A DNA stretch of 64,000 nt, from NCBI RefSeq assembly GCF_001431535.1, contig NZ_LDJK01000012.1, positions 100,247 through 164,246 of the forward strand, given 5' to 3'. A program made the translations under genes and the position numbers. Under the pieces are notes generated by a model. It made no database searches and was not told where the DNA came from. It saw only the letters and a list, made by a program, of their open reading frames with translations. The first letter of the stretch is position 1. The number at the start of each line of letters is the position of its first letter. Shown here one piece after another: positions 41,510 through 50,443 of the stretch. This stretch comes from Stenotrophomonas chelatiphaga (GTDB taxonomy: Bacteria; Pseudomonadota; Gammaproteobacteria; Xanthomonadales; Xanthomonadaceae).

Positions 41510-42124
41510 GATCTGGATCCTCGAGCGGCGAAGGGTGGTTGCAGTGCAGGCGTGCTGTCTGCCCGCGTCATCGGTCAACGCCGGAGCATCGTGCCTGTCA
41601 GCTTCAGATCCTCCGGGATTGCAAGCGTGGACAACCGTCGTTTCTTTCAATGGCCGGTAATCGGGTCGATGCGCGATGCACCTACGACATCAGTTGTGCA
41701 CGTATGACGCGTGACCGTCGCAAACAGGTCGATACCTGTGTCCTCACAGCGCCCTTGCTGCCGAAATCTGCGGCCTGAAGACGACATGCCGTGACCCGCG
41801 GGAACGGGCTCGATGATGCTGATCAGATGCTTTTTGCAATTTCGCCCATGTACGCACGAACCATCAGCTGGTGCTATGGACGGGCTGGCGACGAAGAGCG
41901 CCAGTCGGGATTAGCATCCTGATAGCGGATGTACTTTTTGGCTCTGTTTTGCCCTTTGGGCACGGCGGAGAATGCACTGCATTGCCCATCGGTTATACGG
42001 CGGGCGATGCGTGGGGATCCTTGATCCGCCGGCCATTTTTTGTACATCCGCCCGGTATGCTAACCCGCATCGCCCGCCACCCAGCGCCTTGGCGCGGGTG
42101 GCCTCAAGCTTTGTGAGGCATGCA
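41510..42124. other. Long non-coding gap between divergent accessory genes
   Basis: 615 bases with clearly lower GC content than the surroundings between about 41640 and 42050. No convincing gene, tRNA or strong promoter was found. Short AT-rich runs (TTTTTGCAATTTC, TACTTTTTGGCTCTG, CATTTTTTGTACATCC) suggest promoter regions for both flanking units. It separates the minus-strand GNAT pair from the plus-strand unknown/HTH pair. Confidence 0.6.
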
Positions 42125-42541
42125 ATGGACCCGCACTATCCCCTGAGCGCGAAGCGCTTGTACGCCCTGATGGGCGAGCGGATGCAGGACTTCCCGCCGC
42201 ACTTCATCGAACGCCTCGAGCGGCGGCTGGAAGAATTCGAAACCTCGCGCAGCAACCAGCATCGTGTGATGCATCTGCGGCTTCTTTCAGGGGAAGCAGC
42301 TGATGCATCGCGCACCGGAACGGGCTGCCATCCTGACCTCAAAGGCACCGCGCACGTCGCCGTGTCCATCCGTACCCTGCAGGCGCTGGCGTCCATTTTC
42401 GAAGTCCTGCACGCGGTTCACCTCGGCCAGCAGGAGACGGCGCCTCAGCCAGGCTTCCACGGCTTCATGATCGAAGAGCTGATCGTCTCCGGACGCGAAC
42501 TGGTGCGCTCGTCGGCCGATGCGATGTGGAGGCAGGCATGA
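42125..42541 (+). CDS. Hypothetical protein coupled to an HTH protein
   Basis: 138 residues of unknown family. It is predicted to be helical, with a charged segment near the N-terminus (FIERLERRLEEFETSR) and a moderately hydrophobic centre (VSIRTLQALASIFEVLHAV). No signal peptide or membrane helix. It starts at ATG 42125 after GTGAGG. Its stop overlaps the start of the HTH gene (ATGA), so the two are certainly co-translated. The pairing with an antidote-like HTH protein invites comparison with toxin-antitoxin modules, but the protein does not resemble RelE, HigB or other known toxins. Confidence 0.72.
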   Translation: MDPHYPLSAKRLYALMGERMQDFPPHFIERLERRLEEFETSRSNQHRVMHLRLLSGEAADASRTGTGCHPDLKGTAHVAVSIRTLQALASIFEVLHAVHLGQQETAPQPGFHGFMIEELIVSGRELVRSSADAMWRQA

Positions 42542-42825
42542 CGCCCTACGAGTCCGCCAATGCCCATCTGGAAGACCGGCGTGCCGCCGACATGGCCGAC
42601 TATCTGGACCATCGCCTGCACATGATCCACTACGATCAGAAGACCTTCGCGCGTTCGCTGTTACTGGTGTCCGAACTGCATGGCATCGGCCACGTCGCGC
42701 GCGAATGCGGACTGAGCGACGATGCCATGCGAAAGCAGTTGAGCGGCACGCGTCCTTTGCACTTCGCCGACGTGCTGGGCGTGATGCGTGCGCTGGGCGT
42801 CCAGCTGCGCGTGGAGGTGCGATGA
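42538..42825 (+). CDS. HTH protein of the HigA-like addiction-module antidote type
   Basis: 95 residues. The C-terminal ~50 residues (HGIGHVARECGLSDDAMRKQLSGTRPLHFADVLGVMRALGVQLRVEV) closely match the helix-turn-helix of 'putative addiction module antidote' proteins, which usually read GMxxIARxxGLSRExLYKALSxxGNPxFxTVLKVLxALG. The N-terminal 40 residues (MADYLDHRLHMIHYDQKTFARSLLLV) fill the position of the antidote's leading domain. It overlaps the preceding gene by ATGA. It is a probable DNA-binding autoregulator of the pair. Confidence 0.8.
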   Translation: MTPYESANAHLEDRRAADMADYLDHRLHMIHYDQKTFARSLLLVSELHGIGHVARECGLSDDAMRKQLSGTRPLHFADVLGVMRALGVQLRVEVR

Positions 42826-42937
42826 GCATTTCTGCTCGCCGATACTCGCGCGGATGCCGTAGGTGATGGCACCCTTGTGCTTGACGTGCGCCAGCGCCGT
42901 CGGATGGCCGCGCCTGGTGATGCGGGCGGCACGCTGA

Positions 42938-44554
42938 TCAGTCCGCGTCCTCCACATCCGCCGCGCTCTCGCATTTCTTCTTCGGCGCGCACAGTCGATC
43001 CAGCAGCGCCAGGGTCACCCCGTTGCTCCAACCGAAGCCATCCTGCAGCGGGTACTCGCCACCGCCGCCACCGCCGGCGGATCCATCCACCACGTACTTC
43101 TCCACCAGCTTCTGCTCGCGGTCATACACCGATTGCACGGTACGCAGGAAGCGCGTGCCCAGCTGCCGTGCCAGCCGATCCTGTCCATAACGCTGCAGGC
43201 CGTCCACGGCGACCCATTGCAGGGGCGCCCAGCCGTTGGGCGCATCCCACTGCTGGCCGGTGGTTAGCGTGGTGGTCAGCAGTCCGCCCTGTTTCACCAG
43301 CTGCGCTTCAACCGCATCGGCCGTGCGCCGCGCCTGCGGCTTGCCGGCGATGTCCAGCCACAGCGGGAACAGCGCAGCCGCGGTGAGCGCAGGACGGGTA
43401 TGCCCGGTCTGCAGGTCACGATCCACGTACCAGCCCTGCGACGGGTCCCACAGCAGGGTATTGATGGCGCGCTGTCGCGCCTGCGCCTGTCGGTTGAACT
43501 CCCGGCGTGCGCGCGTGTTCTTGGTCACTCCGCTGGCATGGGCCAGCGTGCGCTCCAGGTGGAACAGCAGGCTGTTCAGATCCACCGGCAGGATGTCGGT
43601 CGTACGGATGCTGGACAGCGCGGCCGGATCATCCAGCCAACGCGAACTGAAATCCCAGCCGGATTCGGCGCCCGCACGCAGGTCGCGGTAGACCTGCGAT
43701 GGTGCGCGTTGTGGGGCCTGCGCGGCCGTGGCCAGGTCATCGGTCCAGGATTCGGTGCGGGGCACCGCGCGGGCATCGTAATAGCGGTTCAGCACGCTGC
43801 CGTCGGCCAGCCGCACCACGCGCGCATGCGCCTGTCCCGGTGGCAGCCCGTCGACGCCGTCCATCCAGAACGCATGTTCGGCACGCAGCTGGGGCAGGTA
43901 GCGTCGATACGCCTCATCGCCTTCATGCGTTGCCAGCAGGTCCACCATCAGGCTGAAGAACGGCGGTTGCGAGCGGCTGAGGTAATAGCTGCGGTTGCCG
44001 TTGGGAATGTGGCCGTGGCTGTCGATCTGGTAGGCGAAATTGTCCACCATGTCGCGCACCCGTTGCCATTGTCCGCTGGACGCCAGGCCCAGCAGGGTGA
44101 AGTAGCTGTCCCAGTAATACACTTCGCGGAAGCGTCCGCCGGGCACCACGTAGGGCTTTGGCAGCGGAAGCAGGGAACCGTTCGGATCGACCGTGCCGGT
44201 CTGGCGGGTCAGCACCGGCCACAGGCCTTCGATGTGCGCGCGCAGGGTTTCGCCCGCGGGCGGCACATACGGGGCTGCGTCGCCGGGAACATCGAAATTG
44301 TCGTTGACGAAGGACTGCAGCGAGAACCCTGCCTGCGTGTGCTCGCGCTGCCAGGCCTGCACGATCGCCTCGGGTGCGCGGCGCGGCACCGCGTCGGCAA
44401 AGGTCTTCTGGTCCGGGAACAGGTGTGCGCCCTGTACCTGCTGGAACAACGGCTGCAGGCGCTGGTCAGGTGGCGCGGGGGCCGCGGCGACGGCCGCCGT
44501 ACTCCACAGCATCGGTGCCAGCAGCAGGCTGGCAAGGCAGGGCCGTGCGCGCAT
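42938..44554 (-). CDS. treA: Periplasmic alpha,alpha-trehalase (GH37)
   Basis: 538 residues with a signal peptide (MRARPCLASLLLAPMLWSTAAVAA). It hydrolyses trehalose to two glucose molecules. Both family signatures are present: PGGRFREVYYWDSYF near residue 160 and QWDAPNGWAP near 430. The Gly-rich GGGGEYPLQDGFGWSNGV stands near the C-terminus, as in bacterial TreA. A trailing CAPKKKCESAADVEDAD is a short extension. Monocistronic; regulation is not evident. Confidence 0.96.
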   Translation of the reverse strand: MRARPCLASLLLAPMLWSTAAVAAAPAPPDQRLQPLFQQVQGAHLFPDQKTFADAVPRRAPEAIVQAWQREHTQAGFSLQSFVNDNFDVPGDAAPYVPPAGETLRAHIEGLWPVLTRQTGTVDPNGSLLPLPKPYVVPGGRFREVYYWDSYFTLLGLASSGQWQRVRDMVDNFAYQIDSHGHIPNGNRSYYLSRSQPPFFSLMVDLLATHEGDEAYRRYLPQLRAEHAFWMDGVDGLPPGQAHARVVRLADGSVLNRYYDARAVPRTESWTDDLATAAQAPQRAPSQVYRDLRAGAESGWDFSSRWLDDPAALSSIRTTDILPVDLNSLLFHLERTLAHASGVTKNTRARREFNRQAQARQRAINTLLWDPSQGWYVDRDLQTGHTRPALTAAALFPLWLDIAGKPQARRTADAVEAQLVKQGGLLTTTLTTGQQWDAPNGWAPLQWVAVDGLQRYGQDRLARQLGTRFLRTVQSVYDREQKLVEKYVVDGSAGGGGGGEYPLQDGFGWSNGVTLALLDRLCAPKKKCESAADVEDAD

Positions 44555-44680
44555 GAGAGAGCCTCAGGGTAAGCGTGGGCTCAACTCTAGTACAGCAGTG
44601 CGCGTCGGAAAGGTGATGGTGGTTGTTCGCTGCGGTTTCCGCACTAGAATCCAGCTACGGGGAACTTACAAGGAAGCAGG

Positions 44681-45601
44681 TTGGCCAAGGATCGCGCAAG
44701 GCTCCGGAATCCACGTCGCGTAATGATCGTCTTGATGGTGGCCGTCGTACTGGCGGCCATCGTGTTCCTGCTGTGGCCCAGGCATGCAGCGACGTCCGTG
44801 GTACCTGCGGCTTCGGCTCCGGCTGCCCAGGCCGTTGCACAGCGCGACGCCATGCCACGCGCCGCGGCGCCAAGTCAGATCGAGGCAGCGCCTGCCACGT
44901 CCGGTGCACAGCGCGTCTTCGCGCTGCGCCGCGATGCGGCGGCGGGCGATCCAGTGGCGATGCGGGATCTTGCCGAGTTGATCCTGAACTGCGGTTTCGG
45001 CATTTCGCACGGCGCGGCGCTGTGGTCGCAGGTTGATTTTCTGGCTGGGTATATGAAGACGGAACACGTGCCGTTGCTGCGCGCCGCGGCCGCGCGACGT
45101 GGCGCGCAGTGCGAGAACATCCCCGGTGACCGCAAAGCCCAGGTCCTTGAGTACCGCAAACTGCTGCATGATGCGGCGGAGCAGGGTGATCTGTTGGCAC
45201 GCCTGCGCCAGCGCAGCAGGGCCTGGGGTGCAGAGCGCGAGGCCGCGCTACCCGACGATGCCGCGGAGCTGGTCGAGGATGCGCTTATGTCCGAAGATCC
45301 ACGCGCGCTTTACGAGATGGCGCATCTCTATGTGCTGGTGCCGCGAGCACCAATGCAGGCAGGTATCGGTTCCAGTCCGCATGACCATACGGCGTTGTCC
45401 CTGCTGGCCTGCGAGCGCGGGATGGACTGCGGCGTCGGGTCGGACTATGCAGACAACGTATGTCTTAACAGTGGCGATTGTGCAATAGGCGTGGATTCAA
45501 TGTTGTGGCGGACGGCTGACGCCCAAGGCGTAACGAAAGACGTGCAGGTGCGCATGCAGTGGCTGCGCACGGTGCTTGATGAAGTGGATCGCGCGCGCTG
45601 A
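44681..45601 (+). CDS. Membrane-anchored protein of unknown function
   Basis: 306 residues. A basic N-terminus (DRARLRNPRR) precedes one transmembrane helix at about 15-33 (MIVLMVAVVLAAIVFLLW), so most of the chain is periplasmic. An Ala/Pro-rich linker leads to a helical domain with FALRRDAAAGDPVAMRDLAELILNCG and LLHDAAEQGDLLARLRQRS, faintly like Sel1/TPR-type helical pairs. A Cys-containing end follows (CERGMDCGVGSDYADNVCLNSGDC), likely disulfide-bonded. The TTG at 44681 follows AAGGAAG; the ATG at 44723 is an alternative. No family recognised. Confidence 0.72.
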   Translation: MAKDRARLRNPRRVMIVLMVAVVLAAIVFLLWPRHAATSVVPAASAPAAQAVAQRDAMPRAAAPSQIEAAPATSGAQRVFALRRDAAAGDPVAMRDLAELILNCGFGISHGAALWSQVDFLAGYMKTEHVPLLRAAAARRGAQCENIPGDRKAQVLEYRKLLHDAAEQGDLLARLRQRSRAWGAEREAALPDDAAELVEDALMSEDPRALYEMAHLYVLVPRAPMQAGIGSSPHDHTALSLLACERGMDCGVGSDYADNVCLNSGDCAIGVDSMLWRTADAQGVTKDVQVRMQWLRTVLDEVDRAR

Positions 45602-45614
45602 GCTGCGTGGTTGA

Positions 45615-45640
45615 GTCCGCCGGGCGTGGCTCGGCGCTAC
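45615..45640. repeat. SMAG-type REP palindrome
   Basis: Inverted GTAG-type element, CCGCCGGGC-GTG-GCTCGGCGCTAC, between two convergent genes. Confidence 0.75.
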
Positions 45641-45646
45641 CGCAGA

Positions 45647-45796
45647 TTACGGCCGTTGATCGTGTGGAGGCAGCGGTTTGCTGGTGGTGCGCTTCTGCGC
45701 GTAGCGCACGATCAGCCATACCAGCATCGCGATGCCTGCCGGTATGCAGAACAGGACCAGCAGGATCAACCAGTGCCAGATACTGAAGCTTCCCAT
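45647..45796 (-). CDS. 49-residue membrane protein
   Basis: A very short gene with a strong ribosome site (AAGGAAGAG) 7 bases before the ATG at 45796. The sequence is MGSFSIWHWLILLVLFC..., one or two transmembrane segments (about 7-31), and a basic C-terminus (VRYAQKRTTSKPLPPHDQ). The first 11 residues are those of Xanthomonadaceae TatA (MGSFSIWHWLI), but the conserved FG/amphipathic helix of TatA is missing. Function unknown; it may belong to the small 'superinfection immunity'-type membrane proteins that also start with WHWLI. Confidence 0.7.
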   Translation of the reverse strand: MGSFSIWHWLILLVLFCIPAGIAMLVWLIVRYAQKRTTSKPLPPHDQRP

Positions 45797-45947
45797 TGAA
45801 CTCTTCCTTGATGACGGTAGGCCGATGCTAGCATCGGGTGTCGACGTGCAGGCAAGGGGGCAGGGTGGTGGTACGCGGCGCAGGATGGCGATCAAGCAAG
45901 ATGCTTGCCGCGGTGGTAGCGGTAGCGGTGCTTGCACTGGGGTGAGG

Positions 45948-45970
45948 CCGCCGAGCATGGCTCGGCGCTA
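45948..45970. repeat. Degenerate SMAG-type REP palindrome
   Basis: CCGCCGAGC-AT-GGCTCGGCGCTA, with a GATAG instead of GTAG terminus; otherwise identical to other REPs in the window. Confidence 0.65.
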
Positions 45971-46130
45971 TCGCGAATCGACGCCCACGTCGCGGTCCGG
46001 GCCCATTCCGCGCACACGATGTGCCTGTGGCTGGGTTCGTAGTGTCCTGCCGGGGTGAAATCCGTCTCACCGTCAGGTCACTGCGGGGCTGTCAGGGTGG
46101 GAAGCCTCTTTCAACGCAGGAGGACTACCC

Positions 46131-46892
46131 ATGAACTTCAACGCCAAGACCGTGATCGTCACCGGCGCAGGCTCGGGTATCGGCGCCGCCACCGCGCGGG
46201 CATTTTCCAACGCAGGCGCGAACGTGGTGCTCGCAGATCGCGATCATCCTGACGTCGCTGCGCTGGCCGGTGAACTCGCCGCAGAACGCACGTTGGTGCA
46301 TGACGTGGATGTCAGTGATGAAGCGCAGGTGCAGGCATTGGTCGATGCCACCGTGAAGCGCTTCGGTGGACTGGATGTCATCTTCAACAATGCCGGCATC
46401 CTGGTGGAGGGCCCGGCAGAGGACACCTCGCTGGAGGACTGGAACCGCATCGTCGCGGTCAACCTGACCGGTGTGTTCCTGGGCTGCCGCGCGGCGCTGC
46501 CGGAACTGCGCAAGCGCAAAGGCTGCATCGTCAACACGGCCTCGGTCTCCGGGCTCGCTGCTGATCGCAACATGCCGGCCTACAACGCGGTGAAGGGCGC
46601 GGTGGCGAACCTGACCCGTGCGCTGGCGATCGATAACGGCCGCCATGGCGTGCGCGTCAACGCGGTCTGCCCGACCTTCACCCGCACGTCGATGACGGCG
46701 GAAAAGGAAAAGGACAAGGCGCTGGTCACCAACTTCCTCAACCGCATCCCGATGGGCCGCCTGGGCGAGCCGGAAGACATCGCCAATGCGGTGCTGCTGC
46801 TGGCCAGCGACCACGCCGGTTTCATCACCGGGGTCAACCTGCCGGTGGATGGCGGGGTGAGCGCCTCCAACGGCCAGCCGCTGTTCGAGTGA
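46131..46892 (+). CDS. SDR-family oxidoreductase
   Basis: 253 residues, a classical SDR. The cofactor loop TGAGSGIG lies at about 12-19, with NNAGILVEGP, Ser in NTASVSG, and Tyr/Lys in YNAVKGAVANL, then the C-terminal ITGVNLPVDGGVSASNGQP. An Asp in LADRDH after the second strand indicates NAD(H) preference. The substrate is unknown. A strong AGGAGG stands 8 bases before the ATG. It is followed by 163 bases without a gene that contain a CCTGG-CA-CCAGG palindrome. Confidence 0.9.
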   Translation: MNFNAKTVIVTGAGSGIGAATARAFSNAGANVVLADRDHPDVAALAGELAAERTLVHDVDVSDEAQVQALVDATVKRFGGLDVIFNNAGILVEGPAEDTSLEDWNRIVAVNLTGVFLGCRAALPELRKRKGCIVNTASVSGLAADRNMPAYNAVKGAVANLTRALAIDNGRHGVRVNAVCPTFTRTSMTAEKEKDKALVTNFLNRIPMGRLGEPEDIANAVLLLASDHAGFITGVNLPVDGGVSASNGQPLFE

Positions 46893-47055
46893 GTCGGCAT
46901 AAGCGCAGGCGGCCGACCTCGTCCGTGCAACAGGTCTGTAAAAGGTGTGACCTGGCACCAGGATAGTGATCTTTGACCACAGAGCCTGCGGGAGCGCGGG
47001 CTTGGGTTGCTACACTTTGCCCCGCAGGTACCAGCTGCGACGGAGCAACAATCAC

Positions 47056-48012
47056 GTGACAGATATGGCCCAGCACGCGCGCTTCCACCTTGTATACGAC
47101 GGCCCTGCTCTCGCTCAGCACCAGATGGACGTGCGTGCGCTCGCTCCGGCGCTTCTGGCAATGGGCGACTTGGTCGAGCGCGCCAATGAGCTCTTCAACG
47201 GCGGCCAGGCCAAGGTCTGTGTCAACGTGCGCGCATCGTTCAAGTCCGGCTCGTTCGGAATCGATCTGGAGTTGGCCCAGTCGCTGTGGCAGCGCGCACT
47301 GGATTTTGCCAACAGCAATCCGGTGACGGGCATATTGAGCATCGTCGGCCTGCTTGGGATCGGAAAGACTGCCTGTACCGGCATGGTGCAGGCGATCGTC
47401 TTTTTGCGCGGCCGCGGGGTACAGCGCATCGAACCTATAGGTAACGGAGTGGTGCGTCTATTTGTCGATGAAGAGCATCTGGACGTGGAGGAGCGGGTGC
47501 TTCAGTTGCTGCAGGACTATCGTATCCGTCGCGCCCTTGAAGGGGTCATCACTGATCCGCTGAGCAAGGAAGGCATCGACACGGTTGCAGTGGTTGATCA
47601 GAAAGCCCAGCAGGTGCTGATTTCAATTGATCGCACGCAGGCCGCGTACTTCAAGGCGCCCAATCCGGAAGAAGAAACCCTTCAGACCGATGAGTACGTC
47701 ACCACATTGCAGGTGCTCACCCTGGCCTTCCAGGATGGCAACAAGTGGCGCTTTACCGAGGGAGGGGGCAACACCTACTTTGCAGTGGTGCTCGATGAGG
47801 GATTTTTGAGCCGGGTGCACCTGAATCAGGAGCAGTTCGCCAAGGATGACATCATCAAGGCCCGCATCAAACGCATCCAGCGCCTGACCAAAGATGGATT
47901 GAAAGCTGATTACGAAGTGCTGGAAGTGCTTGAGCACCGCAGCGCCTCGCCCAAAGTGCAGCTGCGCATGAACTTCGGCGGCAACGAGGAGCGCAAGCCT
48001 CCGGGGAGCTGA
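47056..48012 (+). CDS. Accessory protein of unknown family with central hydrophobic segment
   Basis: 318 residues. The N-terminus reads FHLVYDGPALAQHQMDVRALAPALLAMGDLVERANELFNGG, followed by a beta-rich stretch (KVCVNVRASFKSGSFGIDLEL). A hydrophobic region (PVTGILSIVGLLGIGKTACTGMVQAIVFL) may be a membrane hairpin. A second domain (VLISIDRTQAAYF...WRFTEGGGNTYFAVVLDEGFL) ends with KADYEVLEVLEHR. The GC content is lower than its neighbours. GTG at 47056 lies after GGAG; ATG 47065 is an alternative. It stands alone between an SDR and the LysR gene. I cannot assign a function. Confidence 0.7.
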   Translation: MTDMAQHARFHLVYDGPALAQHQMDVRALAPALLAMGDLVERANELFNGGQAKVCVNVRASFKSGSFGIDLELAQSLWQRALDFANSNPVTGILSIVGLLGIGKTACTGMVQAIVFLRGRGVQRIEPIGNGVVRLFVDEEHLDVEERVLQLLQDYRIRRALEGVITDPLSKEGIDTVAVVDQKAQQVLISIDRTQAAYFKAPNPEEETLQTDEYVTTLQVLTLAFQDGNKWRFTEGGGNTYFAVVLDEGFLSRVHLNQEQFAKDDIIKARIKRIQRLTKDGLKADYEVLEVLEHRSASPKVQLRMNFGGNEERKPPGS

Positions 48013-48107
48013 TCTGTGCGGCCGAGTCGTCAGGCGCTGGCGTGGAGTTTCTGCGGGCATGCCCTCGAATGTCGCGATGAATCGGCGAAGGCTGGACGAC
48101 ATCTCCG

Positions 48108-49064
48108 TCACCGGGACACGTGGCGCACCCGCATCCCTTCAATGCCCGGAATGCTTTCGCGGATCGCATCCAGGAACAGCTGCAGGCGTGCGGGCCGATG
48201 GCGCCCGGCCGGGAATACCAGGTGCACCGGCAGTGGCGCGGCTTCCCAGCCGGGCAGCAACTGCACCAGCCGGCCGCTGCGCAGGTCGTCGGTCATCATC
48301 CAGGCCGATCCGATACCCACGCCCAGGCCGTCGCGCACGGCCTGATGCAGCACAAACAGGTTGTCGGTGAGCAGGCGCGGCTGGATCGCGATGCGTTCCT
48401 GGGTCTTGCCGATGCCGGCGCCTTGGCAGCGCTGCAGCTGGACGCTTTCACGGTAGAAACTGGTCAGTGACACCCACGGCAGCAGCGCCAGCGCGGCCGG
48501 CGTGGTGGGTAGCGGATCCGGTGCCGCCGACGCGGCGCAGACCACGATGCGCGGCACGTCGGCCACGTGCACGGCCACCACATCCTGCTGTTCCAGCGGG
48601 CCCACGCGGATGGCGCAGTCGATGCCTTCGGCCACCAGGTCGGACAGGCCATCGTGCAGGCGCCATTCCAGGCTGATCTGCGGGTAACGGCGCAGGAAGG
48701 CCAGCATCGGGGCCATCAGCTGGCCCTGGCCGAAGGCGTGCGGCACCAGCACGCGTAGCCGCCCGCTGGGCTGCTGGGCCGCGCCGCGCAGGTCCTGCTC
48801 GATGCCTTCCCAGCTGTCCAGCAGGTCGCGTGCGTGCTGCAGGCAGCGTTCGCCATCGTGGGTCAGCTGCATGCCATGGGTGGAGCGCTGCAGCAGGCGC
48901 AGGCCGAAGTGTTTTTCCAGTGCCTGCAGGCGGCGGCTGATGGTCGGCTGGGTGGTGCCCAGCTGCGCGGCGGCGGCCGACAGGCTGCCGGCATCGACGA
49001 TGCGCACGAAGGTCCGCAGCAGGTCGATACGGTCGGCGTTGGCGGGCGCGGAGGATGTGGTCAT
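48108..49064 (-). CDS. LysR-family transcriptional regulator
   Basis: 318 residues. The N-terminal HTH (about 10-70) reads DLLRTFVRIVDAGSLSAAAAQLGTTQPTISRRLQALEKHFGLRLLQRS, the LysR signature. The C-terminal periplasmic-binding-like domain senses an unknown effector. It is transcribed divergently from the MFS exporter at 49161 with 96 bases between starts, so it very probably controls that gene. Two close ATGs (49064, 49070) could both start it. Confidence 0.92.
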   Translation of the reverse strand: MTTSSAPANADRIDLLRTFVRIVDAGSLSAAAAQLGTTQPTISRRLQALEKHFGLRLLQRSTHGMQLTHDGERCLQHARDLLDSWEGIEQDLRGAAQQPSGRLRVLVPHAFGQGQLMAPMLAFLRRYPQISLEWRLHDGLSDLVAEGIDCAIRVGPLEQQDVVAVHVADVPRIVVCAASAAPDPLPTTPAALALLPWVSLTSFYRESVQLQRCQGAGIGKTQERIAIQPRLLTDNLFVLHQAVRDGLGVGIGSAWMMTDDLRSGRLVQLLPGWEAAPLPVHLVFPAGRHRPARLQLFLDAIRESIPGIEGMRVRHVSR

Positions 49065-49160
49065 GCGCATGGCGTATGGGGCTGATGCGACCGAGCCTAC
49101 TACACCTGCCATCGCGGCAGGAGGACACTGCGCGGCATCCCCCCCGATGAGTTCCCTCCC

Positions 49161-50366
49161 ATGTCTGCCGCGCATGATGCAACCCTTCCGCTTCCCCCTC
49201 CGGCGTTGCCTGGCCTGCTGGTCCCGGTCATGGCGGCCGGTGCCGGCTTCAGCGTGGCCTCGCTGTACTACGCGCAGCCGATGCTGGGCGCGATGGGGGC
49301 GTCGCTGGGCGCCAGCGATTCCGCCATCGGCCTGGTCCCGACCCTGACCCAGCTGGGCTACGCGGCGGGGATCGCCTTGCTGGCCCCGCTCGGTGACCGC
49401 TTCGAACGCCGGCGCATCATCCTGGTCAAGTCGCTGTTGCTGGGCGTGGCGCTGCTGGCGGCCGGCCTGGCCGGACATCTGCCGGGGGTGCTGCTGGCCA
49501 GCCTGCTGGTGGGCCTGATGGCCACCGTGGCACAGGACGTGGTGCCGGCCGCGGCCACGCTGGCACCGCCCGAACACCGCGGCGCGCTGGTCGGCAAGGT
49601 GATGACCGGCCTGCTGCTGGGCATCCTGCTGTCACGCGTGGTCAGCGGCGTGGTGGCCGAACAGTTCGGCTGGCGCACGATGTTCATAGCCGCCGCGGTG
49701 TCGGTGCTGCTGATGGGCGTGCTGCTGCGTGCCACGCTGCCGCGCTTCGCGCCCACTACCACGCTGGGCTATGGCGCCCTGCTGCGTTCAATGGGCGCGT
49801 TGTGGATGCAGCTGCCGCCGCTGCGCCGCGCGGTGCTGGCGCAGGCGCTGCTGGCGATGGGCTTCAGTGCGTTCTGGTCGACACTGGCGTTGATGCTGCA
49901 TGCCCGCTTCGGCATCGGCAGTGCCGGCGCCGGGGCGTTCGGCATCGCCGGCGCGGCCGGTGCACTGGCGGCCCCGCTGGCGGGGCGCTTTTCCGACCGC
50001 ATCGGCACCCAGCGGGTGGCGCGGTTGGCCATTGGCATCGCCCTGCTGGGCTTTGCCAGCCTGCTGCTGGATGGCCTGCTGCCGGCGTCGCTGCAGCTCG
50101 TGTTGCTGGCGGTCAGTGCGGTGATCTTCGACTTCGGCTTCCAGGCGGCGCTGGTTTCGCACCAGACGCTGGTCTACGGCCTGCAGCCGGAAGCGCGCAG
50201 CCGCCTGAATGCCCTGCTGTTCACCGGCGTGTTCATGGGCATGGCCGCCGGTGGTGGGCTGGGCGCGATGGCGCTGGCCCAGGGCGGCTGGCATGCGGTG
50301 GTGCTGATGGCCTGTGCCACCAGCGCGGCAGCGCTGTGGGTGAGGCGCCGGAAACCCAAGGGGTAA
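49161..50366 (+). CDS. MFS transporter (DHA-type efflux family)
   Basis: 401 residues and twelve predicted helices. The first half has VPTLTQLGYAAGIALLAPLGDRFERRRIIL, the MFS motif A (G-D-R-F-x-R-R) between helices 2 and 3. Similar proteins export drugs, sugars or aromatic compounds; the substrate is unknown. Divergent from the LysR gene. It ends just before a 15-bp-stem hairpin shared with other Stenotrophomonas intergenic regions. Confidence 0.9.
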   Translation: MSAAHDATLPLPPPALPGLLVPVMAAGAGFSVASLYYAQPMLGAMGASLGASDSAIGLVPTLTQLGYAAGIALLAPLGDRFERRRIILVKSLLLGVALLAAGLAGHLPGVLLASLLVGLMATVAQDVVPAAATLAPPEHRGALVGKVMTGLLLGILLSRVVSGVVAEQFGWRTMFIAAAVSVLLMGVLLRATLPRFAPTTTLGYGALLRSMGALWMQLPPLRRAVLAQALLAMGFSAFWSTLALMLHARFGIGSAGAGAFGIAGAAGALAAPLAGRFSDRIGTQRVARLAIGIALLGFASLLLDGLLPASLQLVLLAVSAVIFDFGFQAALVSHQTLVYGLQPEARSRLNALLFTGVFMGMAAGGGLGAMALAQGGWHAVVLMACATSAAALWVRRRKPKG

Positions 50367-50371
50367 TCGAA

Positions 50372-50414
50372 GGGGTCAGGTTCCTTCTGCCCCTGGCAAA
50401 AGGAACCTGACCCC
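50372..50414. terminator. 15-bp-stem hairpin after the MFS gene
   Basis: GGGGTCAGGTTCCTT (50372-50386) and its perfect complement (50400-50414) enclose a 13-base loop. No T-tract follows, so it may work as a structural or factor-dependent terminator, or be a dispersed palindromic repeat. It ends 30 bases before the lexA operator. Confidence 0.7.
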
Positions 50415-50443
50415 GTTCCCAATGTCGCTTTTCTGAAAGCGAG

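Noticed and set aside
42826..42937. Remnant gene between the HTH gene and treA (minus-strand peptide with ALAHVKHKGAITYGIR)
   Set aside because: The stretch is too short and without a start or a recognisable family; it may be a decayed fragment but cannot be supported.
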